Assembly: GCA_964453995.1 (NCBI GenBank)
Contig: CAYVQC010000062.1
Location: 1-22,580, forward strand
From: SKVR01 sp964453995
GTDB taxonomy: Bacteria > Bacteroidota > Bacteroidia > Bacteroidales > UBA7960
Reading direction: 5' to 3'
Length of the DNA: 22,580 nucleotides
Shown here: one piece after another, positions 16,906 to 22,580 of the stretch
Layout: every line of letters begins with the position of its first letter
How positions within the stretch are numbered: the first letter of the stretch is position 1
Notes under the pieces: generated by a model
What the model was told of the DNA's origin: nothing
Database searches by the model: none
Seen by the model: only the letters and a program-made list of their open reading frames with translations
Translations under genes and position numbers: made by a program

Positions 16906-17257
16906 CCAAAAGGATGGCGGCAACTGACCTGCCAGGTTATATTGCTGTAATTTGATGTTTCAGTGACCAGGCTACGGATGAACTCCAACCGATTTTTGTC
17001 AACCCTCCCAAAAGTTTTGTTCGTATCTTTGCCCTAAAATTCATTGTTGCACAGGGGCAATCAGCAAAATAAAACCACAATCCGTTATATACAAGGTTGG
17101 TTGTGCATGACCAGTAAGCTACGTGTATTTGCACAGAAGCATGGTAGCCGGGATTGTGGCTACCAAAAAAGTGGTCCTTATACCATTATGTACGGTCATT
17201 TCATAATTTGCCGCTATTCTCTGAATTTGCTGTAAGCCCTGTTTTTTTACTATCATT
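16906..17257. other. Gene-free spacer with a -7 box and a 7-bp hairpin
   Basis: 352 bases, no credible protein gene. It holds a TATCTTTG box (17024-17031) and, 112 bases further on, a perfect stem GGTAGCC (17143-17149) / GGCTACC (17158-17164) with an 8-nt loop. A weaker pairing (CACAATCC at 17079-17086 with GGTTGTG at 17098-17104) lies between. The hairpin is followed by A, not T, so it is not a plus-strand terminator. Either a long structured leader for the TPR lipoprotein gene or a small RNA is possible. Confidence 0.4.
17024..17031 (+). promoter_or_regulatory. -7 box TATCTTTG upstream of the TPR lipoprotein gene
   Basis: Exact TAnnTTTG match. The nearest suitable TTTG (16995-16998) is 25 bases away, longer than the usual 19-21. 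If used, the leader would be about 220 bases. Confidence 0.4.
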
Positions 17258-18145
17258 ATGAATCAAAAAGCAAAGTATTTCTTTCTTATCATTGTTCTTT
17301 TTTCAGCATGCACAGCCCAGCGCATGGGCACCAAGCTTGCCACGGATGCCCACCGGGCGTTTGAAAACCAGCAGTATGAAGCTGCCCTGGGGTATTATGA
17401 GCAGTTCATCATCTCCGAAGGCAACGATGCCACCCAGGTGCCTGACAGCATTTATCGCGATGCAGGACTTGCCGCCTTTTATCTCGATCAATCCGAAAAA
17501 GCACTTAATTATCTGAATACCATCAGACACTCTGAAACTGCCAATGGTCCTACCCACTATGCCCTGGCCATTCTCAACAGGCAGATCGACAATCTCTCCA
17601 GGGAAATTACAGCCCTGGAAAGCTATGTTGAAAACCACCCCGACGGGGAGCATATCCAGGCTATGCGCAACAGGTTGTTCGAAACATGGGTTGAAAGCCG
17701 CAATTACCAGCACGCTCTTGACCTGTGGCCCGAAATTGAGCACTACGCGCGTGAGGATGAAGGTCTTCTCAACAACTATTTCATTGCACTACAGGAACTG
17801 CAGAAAGAGGAAGAACTCAATGCTGTGGCAAGGGAATTGCTTGCTCTGAATCCTGAAAATACTGATGCCCTGGATCACCTGGCGCGCTATTATTTCTGGA
17901 GGGCCGAAAACCGCTACCAGAAGGAAATGGAAGCCTATGAGAAGAATCGCACCCACCGGCAGTATGCCCAATTGCTGAAAGCTTTTGATGTTCTCAACAA
18001 AGATTTCAGAACAGCATTGGGTTATTTTCTCACCCTTTACGAGATCGATCCCCAACCCACTACCGCCCGGTTTATTGGCAATATTTACCTAAGGTTTGAT
18101 GATAAGGAACGAGCAAGGTTCTATCATAACAAGGCCGAAAAGTGA
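17258..18145 (+). CDS. TPR-type lipoprotein
   Basis: 295 residues. Signal sequence MNQKAKYFFLIIVLFSAC with lipidated Cys18. The mature part is helical with TPR-like units: AHRAFENQQYEAALGYYEQFI (31-51), AGLAAFYLDQSEKALNYLNTI, ETWVESRNYQHALDLWPEIE, and a last unit FRTALGYFLTLYEIDPQPTTARFIGNIYLRFDDKERARFYHNKA. Envelope-anchored protein-interaction scaffold is the general expectation; no enzymatic motif. It overlaps the CrcB gene by four bases (GTGA), so the two are translationally coupled. Confidence 0.85.
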   Translation: MNQKAKYFFLIIVLFSACTAQRMGTKLATDAHRAFENQQYEAALGYYEQFIISEGNDATQVPDSIYRDAGLAAFYLDQSEKALNYLNTIRHSETANGPTHYALAILNRQIDNLSREITALESYVENHPDGEHIQAMRNRLFETWVESRNYQHALDLWPEIEHYAREDEGLLNNYFIALQELQKEEELNAVARELLALNPENTDALDHLARYYFWRAENRYQKEMEAYEKNRTHRQYAQLLKAFDVLNKDFRTALGYFLTLYEIDPQPTTARFIGNIYLRFDDKERARFYHNKAEK

Positions 18146-18540
18146 AAACCTTTTTTATGATAAAGGCCATATTGCTGGTAGGGGCAGGAAGTTTTGCAGG
18201 AGGTGTCTTGCGGTTTGTTGTGGGGAGATTTTTGCAGTCTTCAGTTCATAGCCTGTTTCCCTGGGGAACGCTTACGGTAAACATTGCCGGCAGTTTTGCT
18301 ATTGGGGTGCTGCTGGCTCTATCAGCCAGGGGTACGTATTTGTCACCCGACTGGAAATTATTCCTGGGGGCAGGGATATGTGGTGGTTTCACCACTTTTT
18401 CAACTTTTTCGCTGGAGAGCCTGGAGTTGCTGCGCCAGGGACATCATTTGCTCACTTTCCTCTATGCCGGCAGCAGTGTGGTGTTGGGGCTTGCTGCAGC
18501 TTACCTGGGCTTTTGGTTGACCCGCCTTTTTTCTGCCTGA
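18142..18540 (+). CDS. crcB: CrcB/Fluc fluoride ion channel
   Basis: Exports fluoride through the inner membrane as a dual-topology dimer. 132 residues with four hydrophobic segments. Hallmarks: GSFAGGVLRFVVGR (16-29), WGTLTVNIAGSF with the conserved Asn47 (41-52), and the TM3 break GGFTTFSTFSLE (81-92) that carries the Phe-box and the structural sodium site. Start is GTG at 18142, overlapping the stop of the TPR gene in GTGA; an ATG at 18157 (codon 6) is an equally sensible start. No fluoride riboswitch is seen: upstream is coding sequence. Confidence 0.93.
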   Translation: MKTFFMIKAILLVGAGSFAGGVLRFVVGRFLQSSVHSLFPWGTLTVNIAGSFAIGVLLALSARGTYLSPDWKLFLGAGICGGFTTFSTFSLESLELLRQGHHLLTFLYAGSSVVLGLAAAYLGFWLTRLFSA

Positions 18541-18555
18541 CAATGCTATTGCCCC

Positions 18556-18570
18556 ATAGGCATAGCCTAT
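18556..18570. repeat. Small palindrome between convergent genes
   Basis: ATAGGC (18556-18561) and GCCTAT (18565-18570) with an ATA loop form a 6-bp stem in the 26-bp gap between crcB and the serine hydrolase gene, overlapping the latter's stop codon. There is no T-run on either strand, so it is at best a weak bidirectional terminator. Confidence 0.3.
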
Positions 18571-20420
18571 ACCCAGAACATAAAGAAATGCCAGTAGTGC
18601 ATCTGCAGGTAGAAAACCACCATTACAATAAACCCGGCGAATTGCCAGAGAGTAGACTGCAGGGGTTGACTGCTTCCTATTCCACCCTGGAACCATGCAA
18701 AAAGGGCGGCCACGAAAAATAATGCTGAAATCCATGGCAGCAAAAGGATCAGCCTCAGCCCGGAAGGTCTTTCAAAAATGATAGTTTCAACACCTGAAAA
18801 GGTAGTGAGAAAGAGGATGCAAAACAGCCATATCGCTGCTCCCGAGAGCAGCAAAAACCACCGGTACAATTGTCTGCTGCGCTTGTCTCTCTTTAAAAAC
18901 CGCCACAGGGGAATCAGGATATTCCTCAGGCCGATCAGCAATACCAAAATCAGCAATACCATGTTGAAAGCAGCACTTTCGCGAAACGATACTTGCTGGA
19001 AGGTTACAATAGGCAGATCGGAAACCATGAATCCATCCACCTGTCCTTCATCATTGCGCTCAAAGATCAGCTTTCGGTGTTCATGCACAAAGATATCTTC
19101 TTCGTAGGGCTTGAAGAGCATGGGTTTAGCCATGGGCGATGTGAGGAGTAAGCCTTCGGGAACCTGCGTAATGCGTCCGGTTATCATGGCGAAGAATATT
19201 TTCAGGTAATTGCTCTCGACCCTCCTCGACATTTTGTACGTCCCGGGATAGTCGTGCAGTCCGTTTACCCTTCGGTTTGCATTGAGCTCCTTTTTGTTGC
19301 CATTGATAAAATCGAGGATCAGCAAAAACTGATCAATATAACTGAATTTTGTTTCGGCCGTATTGATGGAGAAGAAAATGCCGGTCTGCATTTCGGGCAC
19401 CAGCACAAAAGCAGTATGAAAGAAATAGGTATCTCCCCCATGCCAAAGAATGTTCTTTCCATGATAATTCATGCGCATAAAACCGTGAGCCATTCCATCG
19501 GCCTGCGGATGCGGTGCGTGCAACACGCTGAGCATCTGGGCAATGGTTTCGTGCTGCAGGATGTTGTTTTCTACCCTGTTGTGTTCATCGCAATCCAACA
19601 ACGCGATCATGAATTTAAGCATATCAGAAGCCGTAGAAACAGCCGACCCTGCAGGAGCAGGTAAAATGTATTCATCAAAGGGGCTTGTAAATTTTCCCTT
19701 ACGAAAAACATATCCCTTGGATTTAGCTTCCGATATGTTGAACGATGCTGGTTGCCTGAACGTGGTGTTGGTCATTTCCAAAGGGGCGAAGACATTTTCT
19801 TCCACATAATCGTTAAAGGTTTGCCCGGTAATCTGTTCAATAACATATGCCGCAAGGGCTACACCATAGTTAGAGTAGGCAGGTGTAGTTCCTGGTTCGT
19901 AAATCTGGAGGGGGAGGTTTTCGTCGAGGTAGGTTACCAGCTCGGGAAGAGCATCGTAAGATTTGGAAAAAACATGCATATTATCTTCAAAGCCTGGTGT
20001 ATGGGTCATCAGGTGTTTCATCGTAACAGGGCTGTAGTGATCGGGCAGGCGGAAATTGCCCTGCAGGTAATCGTTTACGGGCTTGTTGAGGTCCAGCCGG
20101 TTTTGCTCAACCAGTTGCATTACCGAAACCCAAACAAACAGTTTGCTTACCGAGCCGATGTGAAATCCTGTATTTTCATTGACAAGCCTCGAACTTTCTA
20201 TGTGCGAGTGCCCCCAACCCCTGGTTATGGTAAGGGTGTCGGCAGAAAACATGGACAGTGTTGCTCCCGCAATGGAGTGTTCCTTCATCTGGCTGCGAAA
20301 CATCCCGTCAAGAAAATCGGCGGTGCTTTCACGGGACTGGAGGTGAGAGGGGAGGAGCAATATAAGCAGGAAGGCAATCCAGAAGCCCGGCTTCATAATG
20401 GAGCGACGAAACTGTGTCAT
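18567..20420 (-). CDS. Class C beta-lactamase-fold serine hydrolase with C-terminal membrane domain
   Basis: 617 residues. N-terminal signal peptide MKPGFWIAFLLILLLPSHLQS (from Met9, which is an alternative start). Serine beta-lactamase/DD-peptidase motifs: Ser90-Val-Ser-Lys93 in HIGSVSKLF, Tyr182-Ser-Asn184 in AYSNYG, and His327-Gly-Gly in ILWHGGD, so the active site is complete. A linker domain (about 385-480) is followed by four hydrophobic segments (about 481-502, 519-540, 552-573, 588-612). Such fusions occur among Bacteroidota peptidase-like esterases; a true beta-lactamase role is unlikely because the catalytic domain carries extra regions and a membrane anchor. Likely periplasmic catalysis on D-amino-acid esters or peptides, substrate unknown. 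Confidence 0.9.
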   Translation of the reverse strand: MTQFRRSIMKPGFWIAFLLILLLPSHLQSRESTADFLDGMFRSQMKEHSIAGATLSMFSADTLTITRGWGHSHIESSRLVNENTGFHIGSVSKLFVWVSVMQLVEQNRLDLNKPVNDYLQGNFRLPDHYSPVTMKHLMTHTPGFEDNMHVFSKSYDALPELVTYLDENLPLQIYEPGTTPAYSNYGVALAAYVIEQITGQTFNDYVEENVFAPLEMTNTTFRQPASFNISEAKSKGYVFRKGKFTSPFDEYILPAPAGSAVSTASDMLKFMIALLDCDEHNRVENNILQHETIAQMLSVLHAPHPQADGMAHGFMRMNYHGKNILWHGGDTYFFHTAFVLVPEMQTGIFFSINTAETKFSYIDQFLLILDFINGNKKELNANRRVNGLHDYPGTYKMSRRVESNYLKIFFAMITGRITQVPEGLLLTSPMAKPMLFKPYEEDIFVHEHRKLIFERNDEGQVDGFMVSDLPIVTFQQVSFRESAAFNMVLLILVLLIGLRNILIPLWRFLKRDKRSRQLYRWFLLLSGAAIWLFCILFLTTFSGVETIIFERPSGLRLILLLPWISALFFVAALFAWFQGGIGSSQPLQSTLWQFAGFIVMVVFYLQMHYWHFFMFWV

Positions 20421-20504
20421 GACAACTTAAGTTTTAAAATAGTGGTACACCTTAACTATCACTTTTTAAAACTTTTACGCAATTGCTACTGAAAGGTTAT
20501 AGGG

Positions 20505-21161
20505 TCAAACATTTTTTTTAACCTCAAATTTCTGCATTTCACCCGACAGAATTACCCGAATGGGTTCGGGCTGATCTTCATTGGCATTGCTTACCATGCA
20601 GCGGGCAACCTGCGATACATGAATACCCTTTGTGTTGCGGCTGAATAAGAATCCAAAGGTCTTCATAAACCTTTTGGCCACTTCCTCTCCCAATCGAAAT
20701 TCCCTGCGGGGACCAAGCAGCATGGAGGGTCGGTAGATGCATAGTGAATCGAAAGGAATTTTGCTCACCTCGCGTTCAACCTTTCCCTTTACCTTATTGT
20801 AAAAAAACATGGACTTTTCGTCTGCACCCAATGCCGTGACAAGATGAAATGATTTGCTGCCATTTTTGTGGGCCAGCTGTGCCAGCTTTAGCGGATACTC
20901 ATAATCAACCTTCTCAAAAGCTTCTTTTGAACCCGCTTTCCTTATTGTGGTGCCCAGGCAGCAAAATATATCATCGGCCTTTACCACCCGCTGATCCGGG
21001 TTGTCATAATCAAACACGATCTGGGTAAGCTTTGGATGGGCCTTTTCCATCTTTTTCCGAACAAGAATTTTCACTTGCGAATAGTTGTCATTTTCCAGGA
21101 GTTCATCCAGCAGGAAAGATCCCACCAGTCCGGTAGCCCCGGCTATTAATGCGGTTTTCAT
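20505..21161 (-). CDS. NAD(P)-binding oxidoreductase-like protein (TIP30/atypical SDR type)
   Basis: 218 residues from the ATG at 21161 (MKTALIAGATGLVGSFLL); an in-frame ATG at 21263 would add 34 residues ahead of the Rossmann strand without any fold match. The nucleotide motif GATGLVG (8-14) and the Tyr121-x3-Lys125 pair in FFYNKVKG fit a short-chain dehydrogenase-like site. The segment CCLGTTIRKAGSKEAFEKVD (68-86) and IYRPSMLLG (142-150) resemble the bacterial relatives of mammalian HTATIP2/TIP30. Reaction unknown; cytoplasmic. No clear -7 box was found upstream, and the serine hydrolase gene begins 84 bases downstream on the same strand, so they may share a transcript. Confidence 0.85.
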   Translation of the reverse strand: MKTALIAGATGLVGSFLLDELLENDNYSQVKILVRKKMEKAHPKLTQIVFDYDNPDQRVVKADDIFCCLGTTIRKAGSKEAFEKVDYEYPLKLAQLAHKNGSKSFHLVTALGADEKSMFFYNKVKGKVEREVSKIPFDSLCIYRPSMLLGPRREFRLGEEVAKRFMKTFGFLFSRNTKGIHVSQVARCMVSNANEDQPEPIRVILSGEMQKFEVKKNV

Positions 21162-21557
21162 AATACACTCATTAGGTTTCACAGTAAAGGGGATGGGAGA
21201 GGATTTGTTCAATTCAGTAAAGGCATTGAGGGGAAAGCAGGGAAAGGGTAGAGAAATGGACAAACGGAGGCTGCAGCATAGTGAAGATATTTGTAGTCAG
21301 TTTGCAAATGAATTATCCTGATTTTATAAAAATTTCTATATTTACCCCGAGGAAAAAAAATAATTAAACTACCGGGGAGATGACTGATTTCTTACAGCAA
21401 ACCACTGGGAAACGCAAGGTTGACCCGTCACAGTCAGAAAATTCTGCAATAACGGATACCTTTTTTTGCAGGACAACTATTTCGGTAGTTTGTCATCGTT
21501 CCATTATACCAAAATCATCATACTCCTCCGGGCATTTCACAAGAACCATAAGAAATC

Positions 21558-21574
21558 TTGAAAATTTTTTTCAA
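21558..21574. repeat. AT-rich inverted repeat upstream of cas6
   Basis: TTGAAAA (21558-21564), TTT, TTTTCAA (21568-21574): perfect 7-bp arms. It ends 29 bases before the candidate -7 box of cas6, a position suitable for an operator or an UP-like element. Confidence 0.35.
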
Positions 21575-21602
21575 AACGACACCCCTTGGCGGGGTAGGGT
21601 GG

Positions 21603-21610
21603 TAGGTTTG
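21603..21610 (+). promoter_or_regulatory. Candidate -7 box TAGGTTTG for cas6, inside a G-run cluster
   Basis: Exact TAnnTTTG match 41 bases before the cas6 ATG. The nearest TTG upstream (21586-21588) is only 14 bases away. The box sits between G-runs at 21591-21594, 21597-21599, 21610-21614 and 21616-21620. Confidence 0.4.
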
Positions 21611-21651
21611 GGGGCGGGGGAGTAAATTAGGTAAGTATAGAAATTATTATT

Positions 21652-22449
21652 ATGAGGTTTAAATTAAAAGTTAAGTTGGTGGGAAACGGGCCCTTTGTAT
21701 TGCCTGTGAATTACCAGTATCCTTTATCTGCCTGGATTTATAATACCATCCATGCCGGGAATAACCAGTTTGCCACTTGGCTGCACAAAAAAGGATACAT
21801 GGATAATAAACGGCAATACAAATTGTTTAGCTTTTCCCAACTGGAAATTGATCAATTTTCTGTTGATAGCAACCGATTGATCATCAATAACCCACATGCG
21901 GATTTTGTAATCAATTTTGTTGCCCCGGAAGCCGCCGAGCCCTTTATCAAAGGATTGTTTCAGCAACAAACCGGTTCATTGGGGGACAAATTAAGCCAGG
22001 TTGATTTTATAATTAACCACATTGAAATTCTACCCGATCCCCATTTTATCGAAAACATGATATTTAAAACCCTCTCTTCGGTGGTAGTAAGCAAAACACC
22101 GGAAAGCAGAAATGGAATACCTATTTTTCTGCACCCGGAAGATCTCGATTTTGCAAGAATAATGCATGACAATCTGGTAAATAAATTTACAGCTTGGGTG
22201 ATTAACAACGATAGTCGTAGAAAAACTTTACTCACAAAACCAGGCAAAGAGTTTGAGTTCAAATTACTTTCAACACCTAAGCCCCGACTTATTACCATTA
22301 AAGCCAGCACTCCTCAACAAACCAAAGTACGCGGCTATATGATGAAATTTGAAGTAAGGGCATCTGCTGATTTGCTTAGGATTGGCTACTATGCTGGATT
22401 TGGAGAGAAAAATAGCATGGGCTTTGGTTGTGTAGAAGTGGTGGGATGA
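21652..22449 (+). CDS. cas6: CRISPR-associated endoribonuclease Cas6
   Basis: Cleaves the CRISPR precursor RNA within its repeats to give crRNAs. 265 residues, normal for Cas6. The N-terminal RAMP fold has MRFKLKVKLVG, then PLSAWIYNTI and FATWLHKKGY followed by YKLFSFSQL, the classic Cas6 layout. Tyr30, His45 and Lys53 fall where the Pyrococcus Cas6 triad (Tyr31, His46, Lys52) lies, so a catalytically active enzyme is likely. The C-terminal glycine-rich loop GYYAGFGEKNSMGFG (245-259) is the signature. The gene is more AT-rich than the housekeeping genes to its left (sampled lines near 35-38% GC against about 45-47%). It is the first gene of an operon leaving the window; a type I-B-like system is most likely for Cas6 of this kind in Bacteroidota, but the subtype genes are outside. 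Confidence 0.93.
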   Translation: MRFKLKVKLVGNGPFVLPVNYQYPLSAWIYNTIHAGNNQFATWLHKKGYMDNKRQYKLFSFSQLEIDQFSVDSNRLIINNPHADFVINFVAPEAAEPFIKGLFQQQTGSLGDKLSQVDFIINHIEILPDPHFIENMIFKTLSSVVVSKTPESRNGIPIFLHPEDLDFARIMHDNLVNKFTAWVINNDSRRKTLLTKPGKEFEFKLLSTPKPRLITIKASTPQQTKVRGYMMKFEVRASADLLRIGYYAGFGEKNSMGFGCVEVVG

Positions 22450-22453
22450 TTGT

Positions 22454-22480
22454 GAACCATTGGAACCATTGGAAACCTTG
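22454..22480 (+). repeat. Three tandem 9-bp units after cas6
   Basis: GAACCATTG (22454-22462), GAACCATTG (22463-22471), GAAACCTTG (22472-22480). The third, variant unit is also the left part of the palindrome that follows. Confidence 0.7.
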
Positions 22481-22505
22481 GAGGTTTTAGAAACCTCCAA
22501 GGTTT
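22473..22505. repeat. Perfect 15-bp-stem palindrome between cas6 and next gene
   Basis: AAACCTTGGAGGTTT (22473-22487), loop TAG, AAACCTCCAAGGTTT (22491-22505). Perfect arms and a 3-nt loop. It is followed by AAAAAC, so there is no T-run for a plus-strand terminator. It looks like a dispersed palindromic element (REP/MITE-like) or an mRNA-processing/stabilising hairpin within the operon. Confidence 0.85.
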
Positions 22506-22549
22506 AAAAACAACGAAATGACAAAAAAAACAAATAAAATTCAACCATC

Positions 22550-22580
22550 ATGAAAGATTTATTTGTAGAAGAGGCGTACT
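22550..22580 (+). CDS. Start of a gene downstream of cas6 (partial)
   Basis: ATG at 22550 opens a frame reading MKDLFVEEAY to the window edge. By position it should be the next gene of the CRISPR-Cas operon, but ten codons are too few to identify it. The ATG overlaps, as ATGA, the stop of an 11-codon open frame (22518-22553). Confidence 0.5.
   Translation, partial: MKDLFVEEAY

Larger units (their letters stand above)
21162..21651. other. Gene-free border region upstream of cas6
   Basis: 490 bases with no convincing gene. An 81-codon open frame at 21380-21625 has no recognisable motif and ends inside a G-run cluster. The stretch holds an eight-A run (21353-21360), an AT-rich inverted repeat (21558-21574) and a G-rich cluster with a -7 box (21591-21620). 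I see no CRISPR repeat units and no tRNA or attachment-site-like direct repeat. Confidence 0.5.

Noticed and set aside
17032..17257. Fluoride riboswitch before the TPR-crcB pair
   Set aside because: I could not recognise the conserved fluoride riboswitch core by eye. A covariance-model search is needed, so it is not claimed.
21380..21625. 81-codon open frame upstream of cas6
   Set aside because: No recognisable domain, ends within the G-run cluster and overlaps the candidate cas6 promoter; composition looks non-coding.
21264..21651. CRISPR array or leader next to cas6
   Set aside because: No regularly spaced direct repeats of 25-40 bases; an array, if any, lies beyond the right edge.
22473..22505. 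Rho-independent terminator after cas6
   Set aside because: The stem is excellent, but it is followed by A residues with no T-run on the plus strand.

Overview
The window looks like a chromosomal segment of a Bacteroidota genome, probably class Bacteroidia. The reasons are: -7 boxes of the TAnnTTTG type in front of many genes, no Shine-Dalgarno-like starts, a DUF4270 lipoprotein, and the gene neighbourhood glycogen-synthase-like / DUF4270 / glmS facing panC / panD. I cannot name the genus or species.

Left part (1-7132), all on the minus strand: the N-terminal two thirds of an EF-G paralogue that runs off the left edge; a PfkB-family sugar or nucleoside kinase; and a probable three-gene transcription unit read from right to left (GT5 glycogen-synthase-like N-domain protein, DUF4270 lipoprotein, glmS), ending in a clear hairpin/T-run terminator. 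Middle left (7133-10335), plus strand: panC, panD, an LPG_synthase_TM/UPF0104 membrane protein and an ADP-heptose synthase-type nucleotidyltransferase (rfaE2). The GT5-like and panC transcripts start from divergent promoters that physically overlap. Together these two blocks deal with cell-envelope precursors (UDP-GlcNAc supply, heptose activation, lipoprotein) and coenzyme A supply.

Middle right (10332-16905): an S41 peptidase lipoprotein whose stop codon overlaps that of rfaE2; a soluble all-helical protein built from five repeats of about 77 residues; an exported protein with an N-terminal beta-sandwich, a Pro/Glu-rich linker and a SPOR-like C-terminus; threonine ammonia-lyase with an ACT domain; and a small alpha/beta-hydrolase.

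Right part (17258-21161): a TPR lipoprotein overlapping a CrcB fluoride channel gene; then, on the minus strand, a beta-lactamase-fold serine hydrolase with four C-terminal membrane segments and a TIP30-like NAD(P)-binding protein.

Right edge (21264-22580): the left border of a CRISPR-Cas locus. cas6 is complete and more AT-rich than the housekeeping genes. It is preceded by a 490-bp gene-free stretch holding an AT-rich inverted repeat and a G-run cluster that contains its -7 box. It is followed by a short 9-bp tandem repeat merging into a perfect 15-bp-stem palindrome, and then by the first ten codons of another gene. No CRISPR array is inside the window. The right edge, together with the repeat protein and the degenerate glycogen-synthase-like gene, is the part most worth following up.
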